The position numbers and the translations under genes are program-made. Shown here piece after piece: positions 35,450-44,974 of a stretch of DNA of 62,704 bases. Below the pieces are notes generated by a model. That model worked only from the letters and a program-made list of their open reading frames with translations. It searched no databases and was not told where the DNA came from. The first letter of the stretch is position 1; the number at the start of each line of letters is the position of its first letter. Source of the stretch: Bacteroides bouchesdurhonensis (lineage in GTDB: Bacteria; Bacteroidota; Bacteroidia; Bacteroidales; Bacteroidaceae); NCBI RefSeq assembly GCF_900155865.1, contig NZ_LT707006.1:5201208-5263911 (forward strand), given 5' to 3'.

Positions 35450-36370
35450 TCAGGGTTTCTCAACAGGCATAAGTGCATTTGCCACATTCAGCATTTCCGC
35501 TTCCCAATCATAGCTCAGCGGATTGATGGGGACCACGCGTGTTCCCGTTTGCTGCGCTATTGTCTCTGCATTTCTTTTGTCAAACTCCGGTTGTACGAAG
35601 ATAACTTGTACGTTTTCTTCTTTACATAAGTCTATCAATTCTTTCAAATGAGCAGGAGAGGGTTCTTTTCCTCCCTCTTCGATAGAGATCTGATGCAGTC
35701 CGTAATCACGGGCAAAGTAGGAGAGAGCCGGATGGTAAATCATAAATGCTTTGGCCGCTTCAGGTTTTGACAACTGCTCGCAAATGATACTGTCTGTATA
35801 TTGTATGCGTTGGCAGAGAGAATCATAACGTGCGAAATAATAAGCTTGATTGGCTTTATCGAGCGTGCAGAGTGCTTTATAGGTGTTTCCGGCAATGATC
35901 AAAGCATTGGTTGCAGAATTCCATATATGAGGCTCTATAGAGTGAATATGACCATCATGAGACGTATGTCCATGTCCCGGATCATCATTACTCAGGATAA
36001 GATCTACCCCTTTTGAGGTATCGAACATCTGTATATGCGGAGTATTATTCATTAAACGATCCATCCATGTTTGTTCAAATCCGATATAGCCGATTCGGAA
36101 ATACGCTTTACTATCCCCCAAGGATACAAGCTGCTGCGGGACAGGATCATAAGTCTCCGGGCTGGAACCTTTGGGAACCATGCTGACTACCTTAAACTTG
36201 TCACCGGCAATTGCTTCGGTGAAGTAACGTTGCGGTTCCAGGGTAACGGTGATAACCGGTTTTTCACCTTCTTTACCGTTTGACTTGGATGAATTTCCTG
36301 TGCAAGCTGCCAGTAAAAGACAGGTGCTGAGCAACAAGAAAGTACATTTATTTTTTAGTTGTTTTTTCAT
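35450..36370 (-). CDS. Metal ABC transporter substrate-binding lipoprotein (ZnuA/TroA type)
   Basis: 306 residues. Lipoprotein signal LLLSTCLLLAAC (Cys near 23). TroA/ZnuA family: VTLEPQRYFTEAIAGDKFKV, MVPKGSSPETYDPVPQQLVS, a His-rich loop (HGHTSHDGHIHSIEPH), MIYHPALSYFARDYGL and VIFVQPEFDKRNAETIA. It would bind zinc or manganese in the periplasm. Upstream mnmD ends 27 bases before, so it seems to be the last gene of that run, separate from the ATPase gene. Confidence 0.88.
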   Translation of the reverse strand: MKKQLKNKCTFLLLSTCLLLAACTGNSSKSNGKEGEKPVITVTLEPQRYFTEAIAGDKFKVVSMVPKGSSPETYDPVPQQLVSLGDSKAYFRIGYIGFEQTWMDRLMNNTPHIQMFDTSKGVDLILSNDDPGHGHTSHDGHIHSIEPHIWNSATNALIIAGNTYKALCTLDKANQAYYFARYDSLCQRIQYTDSIICEQLSKPEAAKAFMIYHPALSYFARDYGLHQISIEEGGKEPSPAHLKELIDLCKEENVQVIFVQPEFDKRNAETIAQQTGTRVVPINPLSYDWEAEMLNVANALMPVEKP

Positions 36371-36397
36371 GACTGGTTCTTTTAATTTCTTTGATTG

Positions 36398-37096
36398 TTA
36401 TACTTGTTTGCGGGCTCGTAATATTTCCCGTTTACCTCCCGGAGGGCCCGGTAAACGTTCGACTACAAATCCTGCGGTTTGCAACATCCTCCGGATTACT
36501 CCTTTGGCACAATAAGTGGTCAGAATCCCATCATTGCTTAATAAAACATACAAACGGTTGAATAGTTCTTGAGACCACATTTCCGGTTGTTTTTCGGGGG
36601 CAAATGCATCGAAATAGACGATATCAGGGCTGTCTGGCAGAGAACGGAAGATCCATTCGTTAAAGTCTGCCTGTACTTTCCGCAGGGTGAAGTGTGGGCT
36701 GAGGCAGACTTCCTCTTCCCAAGGTGAAATGTGAAGCTGTTTAAACAGTTCGATAGCTGTTACCGGTTGGTTATTTATGGTTAGTTGTTCGCTATCCTCG
36801 ATATAGCCTAGTTGCTCTATTATCGGCCATTCCAGAGGATAGAGTTCTAATCCTGTATAGTGTATATTCCGGTGGTTTCTTTCTGCTTCCTCAAGCGTAA
36901 GCCAGGCATTTAGTCCTGTGCCGAAGCCAATTTCCAGAATTCGGGGTGAGGGCACATCAGATGCTTCCAGTCCCATGTGGATGAAAATGTGTTGCGATTC
37001 TGTACGTGCCCCTTTGATTGAATGATAATGCTCATTCAATTCGGGTACAAACAGAGTTGCACTTCCGTCGTCGGTTTTTTCAATGACTCTTTTCAT
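36398..37096 (-). CDS. mnmD: tRNA 5-methylaminomethyl-2-thiouridine methyltransferase MnmD-like
   Basis: 232 residues, MnmD-like (C-terminal half of E. coli MnmC without the FAD domain). Features: HYHSIKGARTESQHIFIHMG, SAM motif ILEIGFGTGLNAWLT, DIVYFDAFAPEKQPEMWS and TTYCAKGVIRRML, GFVVERLPGPPGGKREIL. It methylates wobble uridines at tRNA position 34. A TM protein and a DedA-family protein precede it in the run. Confidence 0.85.
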   Translation of the reverse strand: MKRVIEKTDDGSATLFVPELNEHYHSIKGARTESQHIFIHMGLEASDVPSPRILEIGFGTGLNAWLTLEEAERNHRNIHYTGLELYPLEWPIIEQLGYIEDSEQLTINNQPVTAIELFKQLHISPWEEEVCLSPHFTLRKVQADFNEWIFRSLPDSPDIVYFDAFAPEKQPEMWSQELFNRLYVLLSNDGILTTYCAKGVIRRMLQTAGFVVERLPGPPGGKREILRARKQV

Positions 37097-37127
37097 CCTA
37101 TTTTAATTTCTTATCTTTATGTCTCTT

Positions 37128-37607
37128 TTATCCTGCAACTATGTTCCAGGCATTCTCCAATACATATAGCAGAAGAATGTAGCGCAATAGTTTACCTATA
37201 AACATGGAAGTGACAGTAAGCCATGTGTTGCTTCGCATAAATCCCAGTGCAATGGCCACTACTTCGCCAATGGCTGGCAAGAAAGCAAAGAATGCCATCA
37301 ATGCCCCTTTCCCTTGCAGGAAGGTAACCATCTTGTCTATTTTCTCTTTCTTTACTTTAAAGTATTTCTCAATCCAGCTTATCTTGCCTAGACGACCCAT
37401 GTAATAACAAGTCATTCCACCCACTGTATTGCCCAGTGTAGCAGCAAGTATACATGCGGTAGGATTTAGACCGAGTTTTACTAATGTAACTAGCACGAGC
37501 TCGGAACTGAAAGGTATAATACTTCCTGCTAACATGGCCGAAATAAACAATCCCGGCAATCCCCAATCAATGAGAAGTTGTATGGTTGAATCTATAAAAG
37601 CGTCCAT
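37128..37607 (-). CDS. YqaA/DedA-type VTT-domain membrane protein
   Basis: 159 residues with four or five membrane helices and the VTT/DedA features LVLVTLVKLGLNPTACILAA, GNTVGGMTCYYMGRLG and FFAFLPAIGEVVAIALGF. Related to membrane proteins thought to move lipids or maintain the membrane potential. Its start overlaps the end of the next upstream gene by 16 bases. Confidence 0.8.
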   Translation of the reverse strand: MDAFIDSTIQLLIDWGLPGLFISAMLAGSIIPFSSELVLVTLVKLGLNPTACILAATLGNTVGGMTCYYMGRLGKISWIEKYFKVKKEKIDKMVTFLQGKGALMAFFAFLPAIGEVVAIALGFMRSNTWLTVTSMFIGKLLRYILLLYVLENAWNIVAG

Positions 37608-38602
37608 ATATTAAAACCGAATAAGAGGATGAGGCTAACCATCGTTATAATGAAAAACACATTGGATGTTTTACTGTTGGTCAGCGCAAAAAGGTGTCCG
37701 ATTAGGATACTGCTGCTTATCATCAGAAGTGGTAGCAGGTCGTTACATAGCATCGGCTGTAAGGCTATCAGCAAAAAGAGGAAAGCAGTCAGTTCAATAA
37801 GAAACTGCAAATAGGCGCGTGTGCGTATCTTGTCTTCAAGACCGGCAACAATACAGTGGGCTGTACTGACAATATATAATACAAGCAAGAAGCCAAGTGT
37901 TGCAAATTCCCAGGGTTGCAAGGATTGTAAATCGAAGACATTTCCAAACGAAATCAGATCGTAGAAAGGTCGGTAGAACAAGTCCATCTGACCGTAGAAG
38001 AAGGCGTGTCCGAATAACATCCAATAGGGAAGCATCCATCCCAATATCGCTGCACAGAAACTGCGTGGATTGAGTGATTGAAAACGGTAAGCTCCGAGTA
38101 ACCACAACACCGACAGGAAAGTGAGCTGAGGAAAAAAGATACTTCCTGCTCCGATAAAGAAAAAGGAATAAAACAGATTGCCTGATGCTTGTGATTGTTG
38201 ATAGCTGTTGAATAAAAAATAAAGGGAGACCAAAAAAGCAAGAGCAGTAATGTCTCCGGCATATAACAGGTGCATTTCCGGGCAGACAGTGACTAGCAGA
38301 AAGTAAATCGCTGTCTGTACGGAAGCCCGCATACGTATGATGGTAAAACGGTTGTTTATCTCGATCAGGAAATAGCCGATAATTGCATATACCAGATAGC
38401 TGACAATACGGTCTGCCCATGAGGGGAGCAATAGGGAACGGGTAGACTGCCAGATAGTAGAACCTCCTTCTTTGCCTAATGAGGAAGTGAGGTCGGGCAA
38501 TAAGAGGGAAGTCAGCACCCAGAAGAGAGTGCAGATAAGGATGACGGCTGGTAATGTCCAACGTCCTGCTGTTATCTGGCTTTGTAGTCTTTTGTTCCTC
38601 AT
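37592..38602 (-). CDS. Hypothetical multi-pass membrane protein
   Basis: 336 residues, about nine hydrophobic helices separated by short loops; no named family recognised. Charge pattern is typical of an inner-membrane protein (basic start RNKRLQSQ). In one run with DedA-like, mnmD and the metal-binding lipoprotein genes. A frameshifted reading on the same strand (37836-38561) is a shadow. Confidence 0.6.
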   Translation of the reverse strand: MRNKRLQSQITAGRWTLPAVILICTLFWVLTSLLLPDLTSSLGKEGGSTIWQSTRSLLLPSWADRIVSYLVYAIIGYFLIEINNRFTIIRMRASVQTAIYFLLVTVCPEMHLLYAGDITALAFLVSLYFLFNSYQQSQASGNLFYSFFFIGAGSIFFPQLTFLSVLWLLGAYRFQSLNPRSFCAAILGWMLPYWMLFGHAFFYGQMDLFYRPFYDLISFGNVFDLQSLQPWEFATLGFLLVLYIVSTAHCIVAGLEDKIRTRAYLQFLIELTAFLFLLIALQPMLCNDLLPLLMISSSILIGHLFALTNSKTSNVFFIITMVSLILLFGFNIWTLL

Positions 38603-38670
38603 TAATTAAAGTTTAACAAGAGATTTACTGTGTATTTGATCTCCGTCTTTTGAGTCGTTTACTGTTCCTA

Positions 38671-38758
38671 TATGTACACTGCGGTGGGCATATAGATCCA
38701 CCGTGCTGTACATATATACCCACCACGGTGAGTATATATGCCTACCAAACGGTTTTAC
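38671..38758. repeat. 22-bp-period quasi-palindromic array B
   Basis: Four units of 22 bp (38671, 38693, 38715, 38737), each starting TA(T/G). Unit junctions are dyads of the form GGTGGG-CATATAG-ATCCACC, and mid-unit CCACC-(A/G)...GGTG dyads alternate with them. About 33 of 40 positions match array A in the same strand sense. It lies 12 bases past the purD stop and can fold into several alternative hairpins. Confidence 0.75.
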
Positions 38759-38769
38759 TATCTCCTGTT

Positions 38770-40044
38770 TTACAGGTCAAATCCAATGTCGCGACGGAAG
38801 TATTTCTTGTCGAAATTGATCATGTCTGCCACTTTATAGCTCTGAGCCAATGCTTCTTCTTTAGTTGCACCGTAAGAGCAAACTGCAATGACACGTCCTC
38901 CATTTGTTACCACCTGACTGTCTTTTACGGCTGTTCCGGCATGGAAAATGATACTGTCCGTGGTGGTAGCTTGTTCCAGTCCGCTGATAGGGAATCCTTT
39001 CTCGTAAGCTTCGGGATAACCGCCACTAACAAGAATCACACAACCTGCGGAGCGTGGGTCCATAACCAATTCCTTTTCGTTAAGATTGCCTGCGGCTGTA
39101 CCTTCCAGCAATTCAACGAAGTCGCTCTGGATACGAAGCATTACACTCTCTGTTTCCGGATCGCCCATACGAACGTTATATTCAATGACCATCGGTTCGC
39201 CTTTTACTCTGATCAATCCGAGGAAAATGAAACCTTTGTACGTGATATTTTCTTCTTTCAACCCGTTGATGGTAGGTTCGATGATGCGTGTACGTACTTT
39301 TTCCATAAATTCTTCGTCTGCAAACGGGACAGGAGTTACGCTACCCATACCACCGGTATTGAGGCCTTTGTCACCTTCTCCGATACGTTTGTAGTCTTTG
39401 GCAACAGGAAGTACTTTGTAGTTCTCTCCATCTGTAAGTACGAATACGGAACATTCGATACCACTCAGGAACTCTTCGATAACGACAGTTGCCGATGCAG
39501 AACCAAACATGCCCCCAAGCATTTCTTTCAATTCTTTTTTGGCTTCATCCAGTGTAGGCAGGATCAAAACACCTTTTCCGGCACAAAGGCCGTCTGCTTT
39601 CAGTACGTAAGGAGCTTCCAGCGTTTCGAGGAAGGACAGTCCTTCTTCAAGGTTATTGGCTGTAATGCTTTTGTAGCGTGCTGTCGGGATATGATGACGC
39701 ATCATGAAACCTTTCGCAAACTCTTTGCTCCCTTCCAACTGTGCTCCTTTGGCAGAAGGACCGATAACGGCAATATGTTTCAATTCGGGATGATTCTGAA
39801 AGTAGTCGTAGATACCTTGTACCAACGGATCTTCCGGACCTACAACAACCATATTGATATTCTCTTTTACAGCAAAAGCACCGATTGCATCAAAATCAGT
39901 AGCTTTGATATTTACGTTTTCGCCTACGGCGGTGGTTCCTGCATTTCCCGGTGCAATATACAACTTTTCTACTTTTGGACTTTGGGCAATTTTCCATGCA
40001 AGTGCATGTTCGCGGCCGCCCGAGCCTAATAATAATATCTTCAT
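38770..40044 (-). CDS. purD: Phosphoribosylamine-glycine ligase
   Basis: 424 residues, GARS. It joins phosphoribosylamine and glycine with ATP (second purine step). ATP-grasp pieces: LLLGSGGREHALAWKIAQS, GPEDPLVQGIYDYF, VLKADGLCAGKGVLI and VIEYNVRMGDPETE. A long opposite-strand frame (38650-40029) is antisense to it. It follows the S9 peptidase gene after 12 bases. Confidence 0.97.
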   Translation of the reverse strand: MKILLLGSGGREHALAWKIAQSPKVEKLYIAPGNAGTTAVGENVNIKATDFDAIGAFAVKENINMVVVGPEDPLVQGIYDYFQNHPELKHIAVIGPSAKGAQLEGSKEFAKGFMMRHHIPTARYKSITANNLEEGLSFLETLEAPYVLKADGLCAGKGVLILPTLDEAKKELKEMLGGMFGSASATVVIEEFLSGIECSVFVLTDGENYKVLPVAKDYKRIGEGDKGLNTGGMGSVTPVPFADEEFMEKVRTRIIEPTINGLKEENITYKGFIFLGLIRVKGEPMVIEYNVRMGDPETESVMLRIQSDFVELLEGTAAGNLNEKELVMDPRSAGCVILVSGGYPEAYEKGFPISGLEQATTTDSIIFHAGTAVKDSQVVTNGGRVIAVCSYGATKEEALAQSYKVADMINFDKKYFRRDIGFDL

Positions 40045-40056
40045 AATCAGTAGGTA

Positions 40057-42195
40057 TTATAAATGTTCTTCAAAATATCGGATAATTTTCTCGTGTAAGT
40101 GTACGCGGTCGCGACCTGAGACATTGTGCTTATGGCAGGGGTAAATGAACAGGTCGGGATAAGTGCGGGCGTCTACACAGGCTTTCATAAACGAAAGCGT
40201 ATGCTGTGGCACACAGGTATCGTCATGGTCGTCATGAATGATCAAAAGACGTCCTTTCAGTTGTCCTGCAAGGTTTCTAAGGTTGCATTCCTTATATCCT
40301 TCCGGATTGCTTTGAGGTGTGTCCATATAGCGCTCGCCGTACATTATTTCGTAATATCCCCAATCGATAACGGGACCTCCGGCTACACCTACTTTAAATA
40401 TCTCCGGGTAACGGAGTAGGAGAGCAGTAGTCATGTGTCCTCCGAAGCTCCATCCATGTACACCGATACGGTTACCGTCTACATAAGGGAGAGACTTCAG
40501 ATATTCGATTCCTTTTACTTGGTCCTTACCTTCTTCGATACCCAAATGGCGGAAAGTAGCATTCTCAAACTCTAAACCTCGGTTAGAACTACCCCGGTTG
40601 TCGATAGTAAACATGATATAGCCTTTGTTTGCCATGTAAATGTCCCATCCACGTGCACCGTTCAGCCATCCGCCTGTCACACATTGTGCGTGGGGACCAC
40701 CATAGACGTAGACAATGACAGGATATTTCTTGTTCGGATCGAAGTCTGCCGGTTTCATCAATCGATAGTATAGATCAGTGGTACCGTCCGCTGCTTTGAT
40801 CGTTCCGGTTTCGAGAGTAGGCATTTGATAACCTTCATACGGGTTTTTAGATTGAAGTAGATTGATACTTTTGAAGTTTTTAGTATCTACCAAATCGATA
40901 GTACGGGCTTTATTTATAGCAGAAGAAAAGTCAATGAGATAGGTACCCGAAGCATTGAGTATTCCGTTATGCTGGCTTTCTTTGCAAGTATCGAATGGCT
41001 GATTCATCTTTCCGTTGCTGACATTAACAGCAAAATGTCCGCTTTTCAGACCCTCTATGGCTGTGAAGATAACTTCTTTCTTTTTTGTATTAAAGCCCAG
41101 CAACTCACTTACTAGCCAGTTTCCCTTTGTTAGTTGTTTCAGTAGCTTACCTTCTGTATTATACAAATAGAGGTGATTGAAACCATCTTTTTGGCTTTGA
41201 TAAATGAATTTACTATCGTCCCAAGGTAGGAAAGTAATCGGATGTTGGGGCTCTACATATTTGGGGTGACTTTCTTCGAACAGAATCTTTACCAAGTCTC
41301 CCGTTTCTGCATTGTATTGGCAAAGTTTGGCATGGTTTTGGTCACGATTCAATTCAATAAGATAGAGGCTTTTTTCATCCGGTGCCCAACTAATATTAGT
41401 GAAATAGCGATCGGTAGGATCACCTGCATTCAGATAGATGCTTTTTCCTGTTTCCGGGTTGTAAATACCTACTTTTACCTTATGACTAGTCATTCCCGCC
41501 ATCGGATAACGGATATTGTTTACTTCTCCCACACGTGCCGTAATGTCTACAAGCGGATATTGTGTGACCATGCTTTCATCCATGCGGTAGAAAGCAAGTA
41601 GGTTTCCTTTCGGACTCCAGAATGTACCCTTCTCAATACCGAACTCATTGCGGTGCACCGATTGTCCGCAAACGATTCCTTCAGGTTCATCGGTCACTGC
41701 CTGATCGTTTACATATAGGTTGTTTCCTATGGTGTATGCCACTTTCCCACTCGCTGCACAATAATCTTGATTACTTGCTTTCTCTTTCAGTTTGAGTGAA
41801 CTGGCCAGTTGGTCTGTCTTAAAGTCATATACAACATATTTACCCGGTAGAGTCAATAGTAGTTGTGACTTGTCCGCCCAGGGGAAGCTAACAGAATATA
41901 AATGAGATAGCTTTCCTAATTTGTTAGCTTCTAGTACTTTGTTGATCTGCTCCCGAGTAACAAGCATTGTTTCTTTACCCGTTTGGGGCTGAATTGTATA
42001 AATTGTATCCATACCCGGTTTAATGCATTCATCCCCCCACCATTGTAGCGCGTAGAGGTTTTCTGCATATCGGTATGTTTCGCCACCCGGAATTAAGTCA
42101 TCCAGTGTCAGCTTTTTCATTTCTTGTGCCATAACATTGATTACCATTGGCAGTGCCATCAATAACAAGATGGTTCTTTTTCCAATTTTATTCAT
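40057..42195 (-). CDS. Dipeptidyl-peptidase IV-type S9 peptidase
   Basis: 712 residues. Signal peptide (ILLLMALPMVINVMAQ, cut near 23). N-terminal beta-propeller half (DPP-IV N domain), then an S9 alpha/beta hydrolase: VYVYGGPHAQCV, catalytic Ser in GVHGWSFGGHMT, Asp in IHDDHDDTCVP and His in CHKHNVSG. Probably a periplasmic exopeptidase removing X-Pro or X-Ala dipeptides. Precedes purD on the same strand with a short gap. Confidence 0.9.
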   Translation of the reverse strand: MNKIGKRTILLLMALPMVINVMAQEMKKLTLDDLIPGGETYRYAENLYALQWWGDECIKPGMDTIYTIQPQTGKETMLVTREQINKVLEANKLGKLSHLYSVSFPWADKSQLLLTLPGKYVVYDFKTDQLASSLKLKEKASNQDYCAASGKVAYTIGNNLYVNDQAVTDEPEGIVCGQSVHRNEFGIEKGTFWSPKGNLLAFYRMDESMVTQYPLVDITARVGEVNNIRYPMAGMTSHKVKVGIYNPETGKSIYLNAGDPTDRYFTNISWAPDEKSLYLIELNRDQNHAKLCQYNAETGDLVKILFEESHPKYVEPQHPITFLPWDDSKFIYQSQKDGFNHLYLYNTEGKLLKQLTKGNWLVSELLGFNTKKKEVIFTAIEGLKSGHFAVNVSNGKMNQPFDTCKESQHNGILNASGTYLIDFSSAINKARTIDLVDTKNFKSINLLQSKNPYEGYQMPTLETGTIKAADGTTDLYYRLMKPADFDPNKKYPVIVYVYGGPHAQCVTGGWLNGARGWDIYMANKGYIMFTIDNRGSSNRGLEFENATFRHLGIEEGKDQVKGIEYLKSLPYVDGNRIGVHGWSFGGHMTTALLLRYPEIFKVGVAGGPVIDWGYYEIMYGERYMDTPQSNPEGYKECNLRNLAGQLKGRLLIIHDDHDDTCVPQHTLSFMKACVDARTYPDLFIYPCHKHNVSGRDRVHLHEKIIRYFEEHL

Positions 42196-42442
42196 TGTTT
42201 TCTTCTTTATTATTTATTTTAAATCTATCTATTGTTACTCTTCCAAGAGTGGCCGTTTTTATCTGAACGACTGCATTTAATTTAGCGAAATCCAAGAATA
42301 ATTCATCACATAGCTTTTCGTAGCTCTCTCTGTCAGACGATACTGTTATTTAAGTTTTAGGTTATAATTTATGCCCCAAAGCTGTGTATCAATTAGTTAA
42401 TGAGGAGTAATGATTGAACTTGTCATTAACTATTCATTCTAA

Positions 42443-43912
42443 CTATTCTTCAGTCTTCTTCGGAATTCTAGGCTCCCGATTACCTCTGAATTCTCTCGGT
42501 GCTTTCGGATCTCTTCCTTCCTCTCTGTATCCACCCTCTCTGCGTGGTTTGAACTCTCCTTCTCGCCTTGGTCTGGATTCACCCTCTCTACGTGGCTTAA
42601 ACTCTCCTTCCCGTCTTGGTTTATATTCTCCCTCTCTGCGTGGCTTGAACTCACCTTCCCGTCTCGGTCTGGATTCTTCATCTTTACGTGGCTTAAATTC
42701 CCCTTCTCTGCGAGGTCTGAAGTCTTTTCTCTCTTCTCCTTCTCCACCTTCTTCTGTTTCCTGGCTCTTGAATTCTTTGTATTTTCCATCAAAAATTTCA
42801 TATTTCCGGAACTCACACTCCAGTGGACCATTGAACAATGGAATCTTTTGACTTGCTTTCAAACCTATCTGGTCAAAACATTCTTCGCGGTAGGAAAGTA
42901 CCCATGCCTCATTTCCAACGAAAGCATGTTTCAGGCGTTCACCAATCATCTGATACAATCCGAGCAAGTCATTTGTAGAAATACGTTCACCATAAGGAGG
43001 ATTCGTTATGATAATTGATTTCTCTTTCGGTTGCTCGAATTGTTGGAATGGTTGCAGTTTCAATACTACGTCTTTGGATACACCGGCAGCTTTTATATTG
43101 TGAGTTGCAATCTCATTAGCTTTCGGGTTATTGTCATAACCATAAATCTTATGCTCAAATTCACGTTCCTGACTATCATCATTATAGATCTCGTCGAACA
43201 TATCCGCATCAAAATCCACCCACTTCTCGAATGCAAATCCTTTGCGGAAGACTCCTGGGGCAATGTTTCGAGCAATGAGTGCTGCTTCGATAGGAATTGT
43301 ACCCGAACCACACATCGGATCGATCAAGTCACATTCTCCTCGCCATCCGGTCATCAGGATCATGCCTGCTGCCAATACTTCATTCAATGGAGCTTCTACC
43401 GCTTCCTGACGGTATCCACGACGATGAAGAGACTCACCTGAAGAGTCTAATGACAATGTGCAAGTAGTCTGTGCGATATGTATATTCAATAGAACATCCG
43501 GATTATTGATGCGCACTGACGGACGTTTCCCGGTTTTCTCACGAAAATAATCTACGATGGCGTCTTTTACTTTATATGAAACGAACTTCGAATGGCGGAA
43601 CTCTTCGCTAAACACTACCGCATCTATAGCAAATGTCTTGTCAGCGTCCAGATACTCTTCCCAAGGAATTTCCTGAATCTGACTGTAAACCTCATCGGCA
43701 TTTTTAGCGGTAAAATGCTTAATTGGTTTCAGGATACGAATGGCAGTACGAAGGCAGAAATTTGCTTTGTACATCATGCGCTTATCTCCTGTAAATGAAA
43801 CCATGCGGCGTCCTATCTGAATGTCGTTGGCTCCTAATGTTGTCAGTTCTTCTGCAAGTATCTCTTCCAATCCTTGGAAAGTCTTGGCAATAATTTCGAA
43901 TTGTTCGCTCAT
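42443..43912 (-). CDS. THUMP-domain RNA methyltransferase, RlmL-like, with Arg-rich repeat tail
   Basis: 489 residues. The N-terminal ~160 are a THUMP-like RNA-binding region. The methyltransferase core follows: LIDPMCGSGTIPIEAALIA (SAM site) and the catalytic IITNPPYGERIS, typical of rRNA m2G methyltransferases. Residues about 398-460 form seven to eight near-perfect copies of an 8-residue unit, EFKPRREG or close variants, and the last 29 residues are also Arg-rich. The tail probably adds RNA affinity or is a low-complexity expansion; relatives often lack it. Confidence 0.87.
   Translation of the reverse strand: MSEQFEIIAKTFQGLEEILAEELTTLGANDIQIGRRMVSFTGDKRMMYKANFCLRTAIRILKPIKHFTAKNADEVYSQIQEIPWEEYLDADKTFAIDAVVFSEEFRHSKFVSYKVKDAIVDYFREKTGKRPSVRINNPDVLLNIHIAQTTCTLSLDSSGESLHRRGYRQEAVEAPLNEVLAAGMILMTGWRGECDLIDPMCGSGTIPIEAALIARNIAPGVFRKGFAFEKWVDFDADMFDEIYNDDSQEREFEHKIYGYDNNPKANEIATHNIKAAGVSKDVVLKLQPFQQFEQPKEKSIIITNPPYGERISTNDLLGLYQMIGERLKHAFVGNEAWVLSYREECFDQIGLKASQKIPLFNGPLECEFRKYEIFDGKYKEFKSQETEEGGEGEERKDFRPRREGEFKPRKDEESRPRREGEFKPRREGEYKPRREGEFKPRREGESRPRREGEFKPRREGGYREEGRDPKAPREFRGNREPRIPKKTEE
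42533..42721 (-). repeat. 24-bp tandem repeats coding for (EFKPRREG)n
   Basis: About eight copies of a 24-base unit inside the RlmL-like gene encode EFKPRREG, EYKPRREG or ESRPRREG. The in-frame period lets the number of units change without breaking the gene. Confidence 0.85.
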
Positions 43913-43928
43913 ATATTGTAATTTGAAT

Positions 43929-44831
43929 TTATTTCTTAGCTTTAGTTTGTACTATTTTCGCACCTGCAGGCACATTTTCTGTTACCCAGATGTTACCTCC
44001 TACAGTGGCGTCTTTTCCTATGGTGATTCTGCCTAAGATAGTGGCGTTGGAGTACACAATAACATTGTCTTCCAATATCGGATGACGAGGAATACCTTTG
44101 ATGGGCTTTCCGTCTGCATCCAAGGGGAAACTCTTAGCTCCTAATGTAACACCTTGATATAGCTTAACGTTATTTCCGATAATGCTTGTAGCACCAATTA
44201 CCACACCCGTTCCATGGTCAATCGTGAAATAACTACCTATCTTAGCTCCCGGATGGATATCAATACCAGTTTCGCTATGTGCCATTTCCGTAATGATGCG
44301 GGGAATCAATGGAACACCTAACTCTAATAATTCATGTGCAATGCGGTAATTACTGATCGCTTTAATGGCAGGATAGCAACAAATCACTTCACCATAACTT
44401 TCGGCAGCAGGATCACCATTGTATGCGGCTTCTACGTCAGTTGCCAATATTTTTCTCATACAAGGCAACTTACTGATAAACTTAGCGGCAAGTCGGGCAG
44501 CTTCCTCTCTTTTGGAGTCGGAACAAGTATTGCATTTACCTTCTGCTGTTCCAAAACATAGCCCTGCCAAGATTTGCTCAGATAGCAAATCATATAGCTT
44601 TTCGATATTTACACCAATGTGGTAATTGATTGTACGACTGTTGATGGTAGAATTACCGTAATATCCGGGAAAAAGAATGGAGCGTGAAAGCTCGATAATC
44701 TCATACAAGACTTTAGCAGAAGGCAGTGGTTCGCCATCTTTATGTTGATGAAACAGTCCTTTGTAAGATTCGCTTTCCGATAGCTCATCGACTGCCTGTG
44801 TCAAAATGTGGGTAAAGTTCAGTGGACTCAT
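43929..44831 (-). CDS. cysE: Serine O-acetyltransferase (EpsC type)
   Basis: 300 residues. N-terminal helical domain, then a left-handed beta-helix of hexapeptide repeats: HPGAKIGSYFTIDHGTGVVI, GATSIIGNNVKLYQGVTLGA, then ILGRITIGKDATVGGNIWV. Makes O-acetylserine for cysteine synthesis. It is longer at the N terminus than E. coli CysE. It has its own TACCTTTG box 36 bases upstream. Confidence 0.88.
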   Translation of the reverse strand: MSPLNFTHILTQAVDELSESESYKGLFHQHKDGEPLPSAKVLYEIIELSRSILFPGYYGNSTINSRTINYHIGVNIEKLYDLLSEQILAGLCFGTAEGKCNTCSDSKREEAARLAAKFISKLPCMRKILATDVEAAYNGDPAAESYGEVICCYPAIKAISNYRIAHELLELGVPLIPRIITEMAHSETGIDIHPGAKIGSYFTIDHGTGVVIGATSIIGNNVKLYQGVTLGAKSFPLDADGKPIKGIPRHPILEDNVIVYSNATILGRITIGKDATVGGNIWVTENVPAGAKIVQTKAKK

Positions 44832-44866
44832 TAGGTCAGTTACTCATTTTTAATATGATATGGGCA

Positions 44867-44874
44867 CAAAGGTA
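44867..44874 (-). promoter_or_regulatory. -7 box of cysE
   Basis: Minus strand TACCTTTG. Confidence 0.55.
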
Positions 44875-44974
44875 TTAAAAAAATGATTAATATCGTTGAT
44901 ATTCAGAATAAAATAAATCAATTAGATCAGTCGTTTCATTTCCAGTTACTTTGTACTTAACTCTTCTAAAATAT

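Noticed and set aside
38650..40029. 459-residue open frame opposite purD
   Set aside because: It lies almost wholly antisense to the clear purD gene, is rich in Phe, Cys and His as expected of an antisense frame, and has no known domain.
42414..42851. Open frame with SPSLRGLNSPSRLGL repeats
   Set aside because: It is the antisense reading of the 24-bp repeat in the RlmL-like gene.
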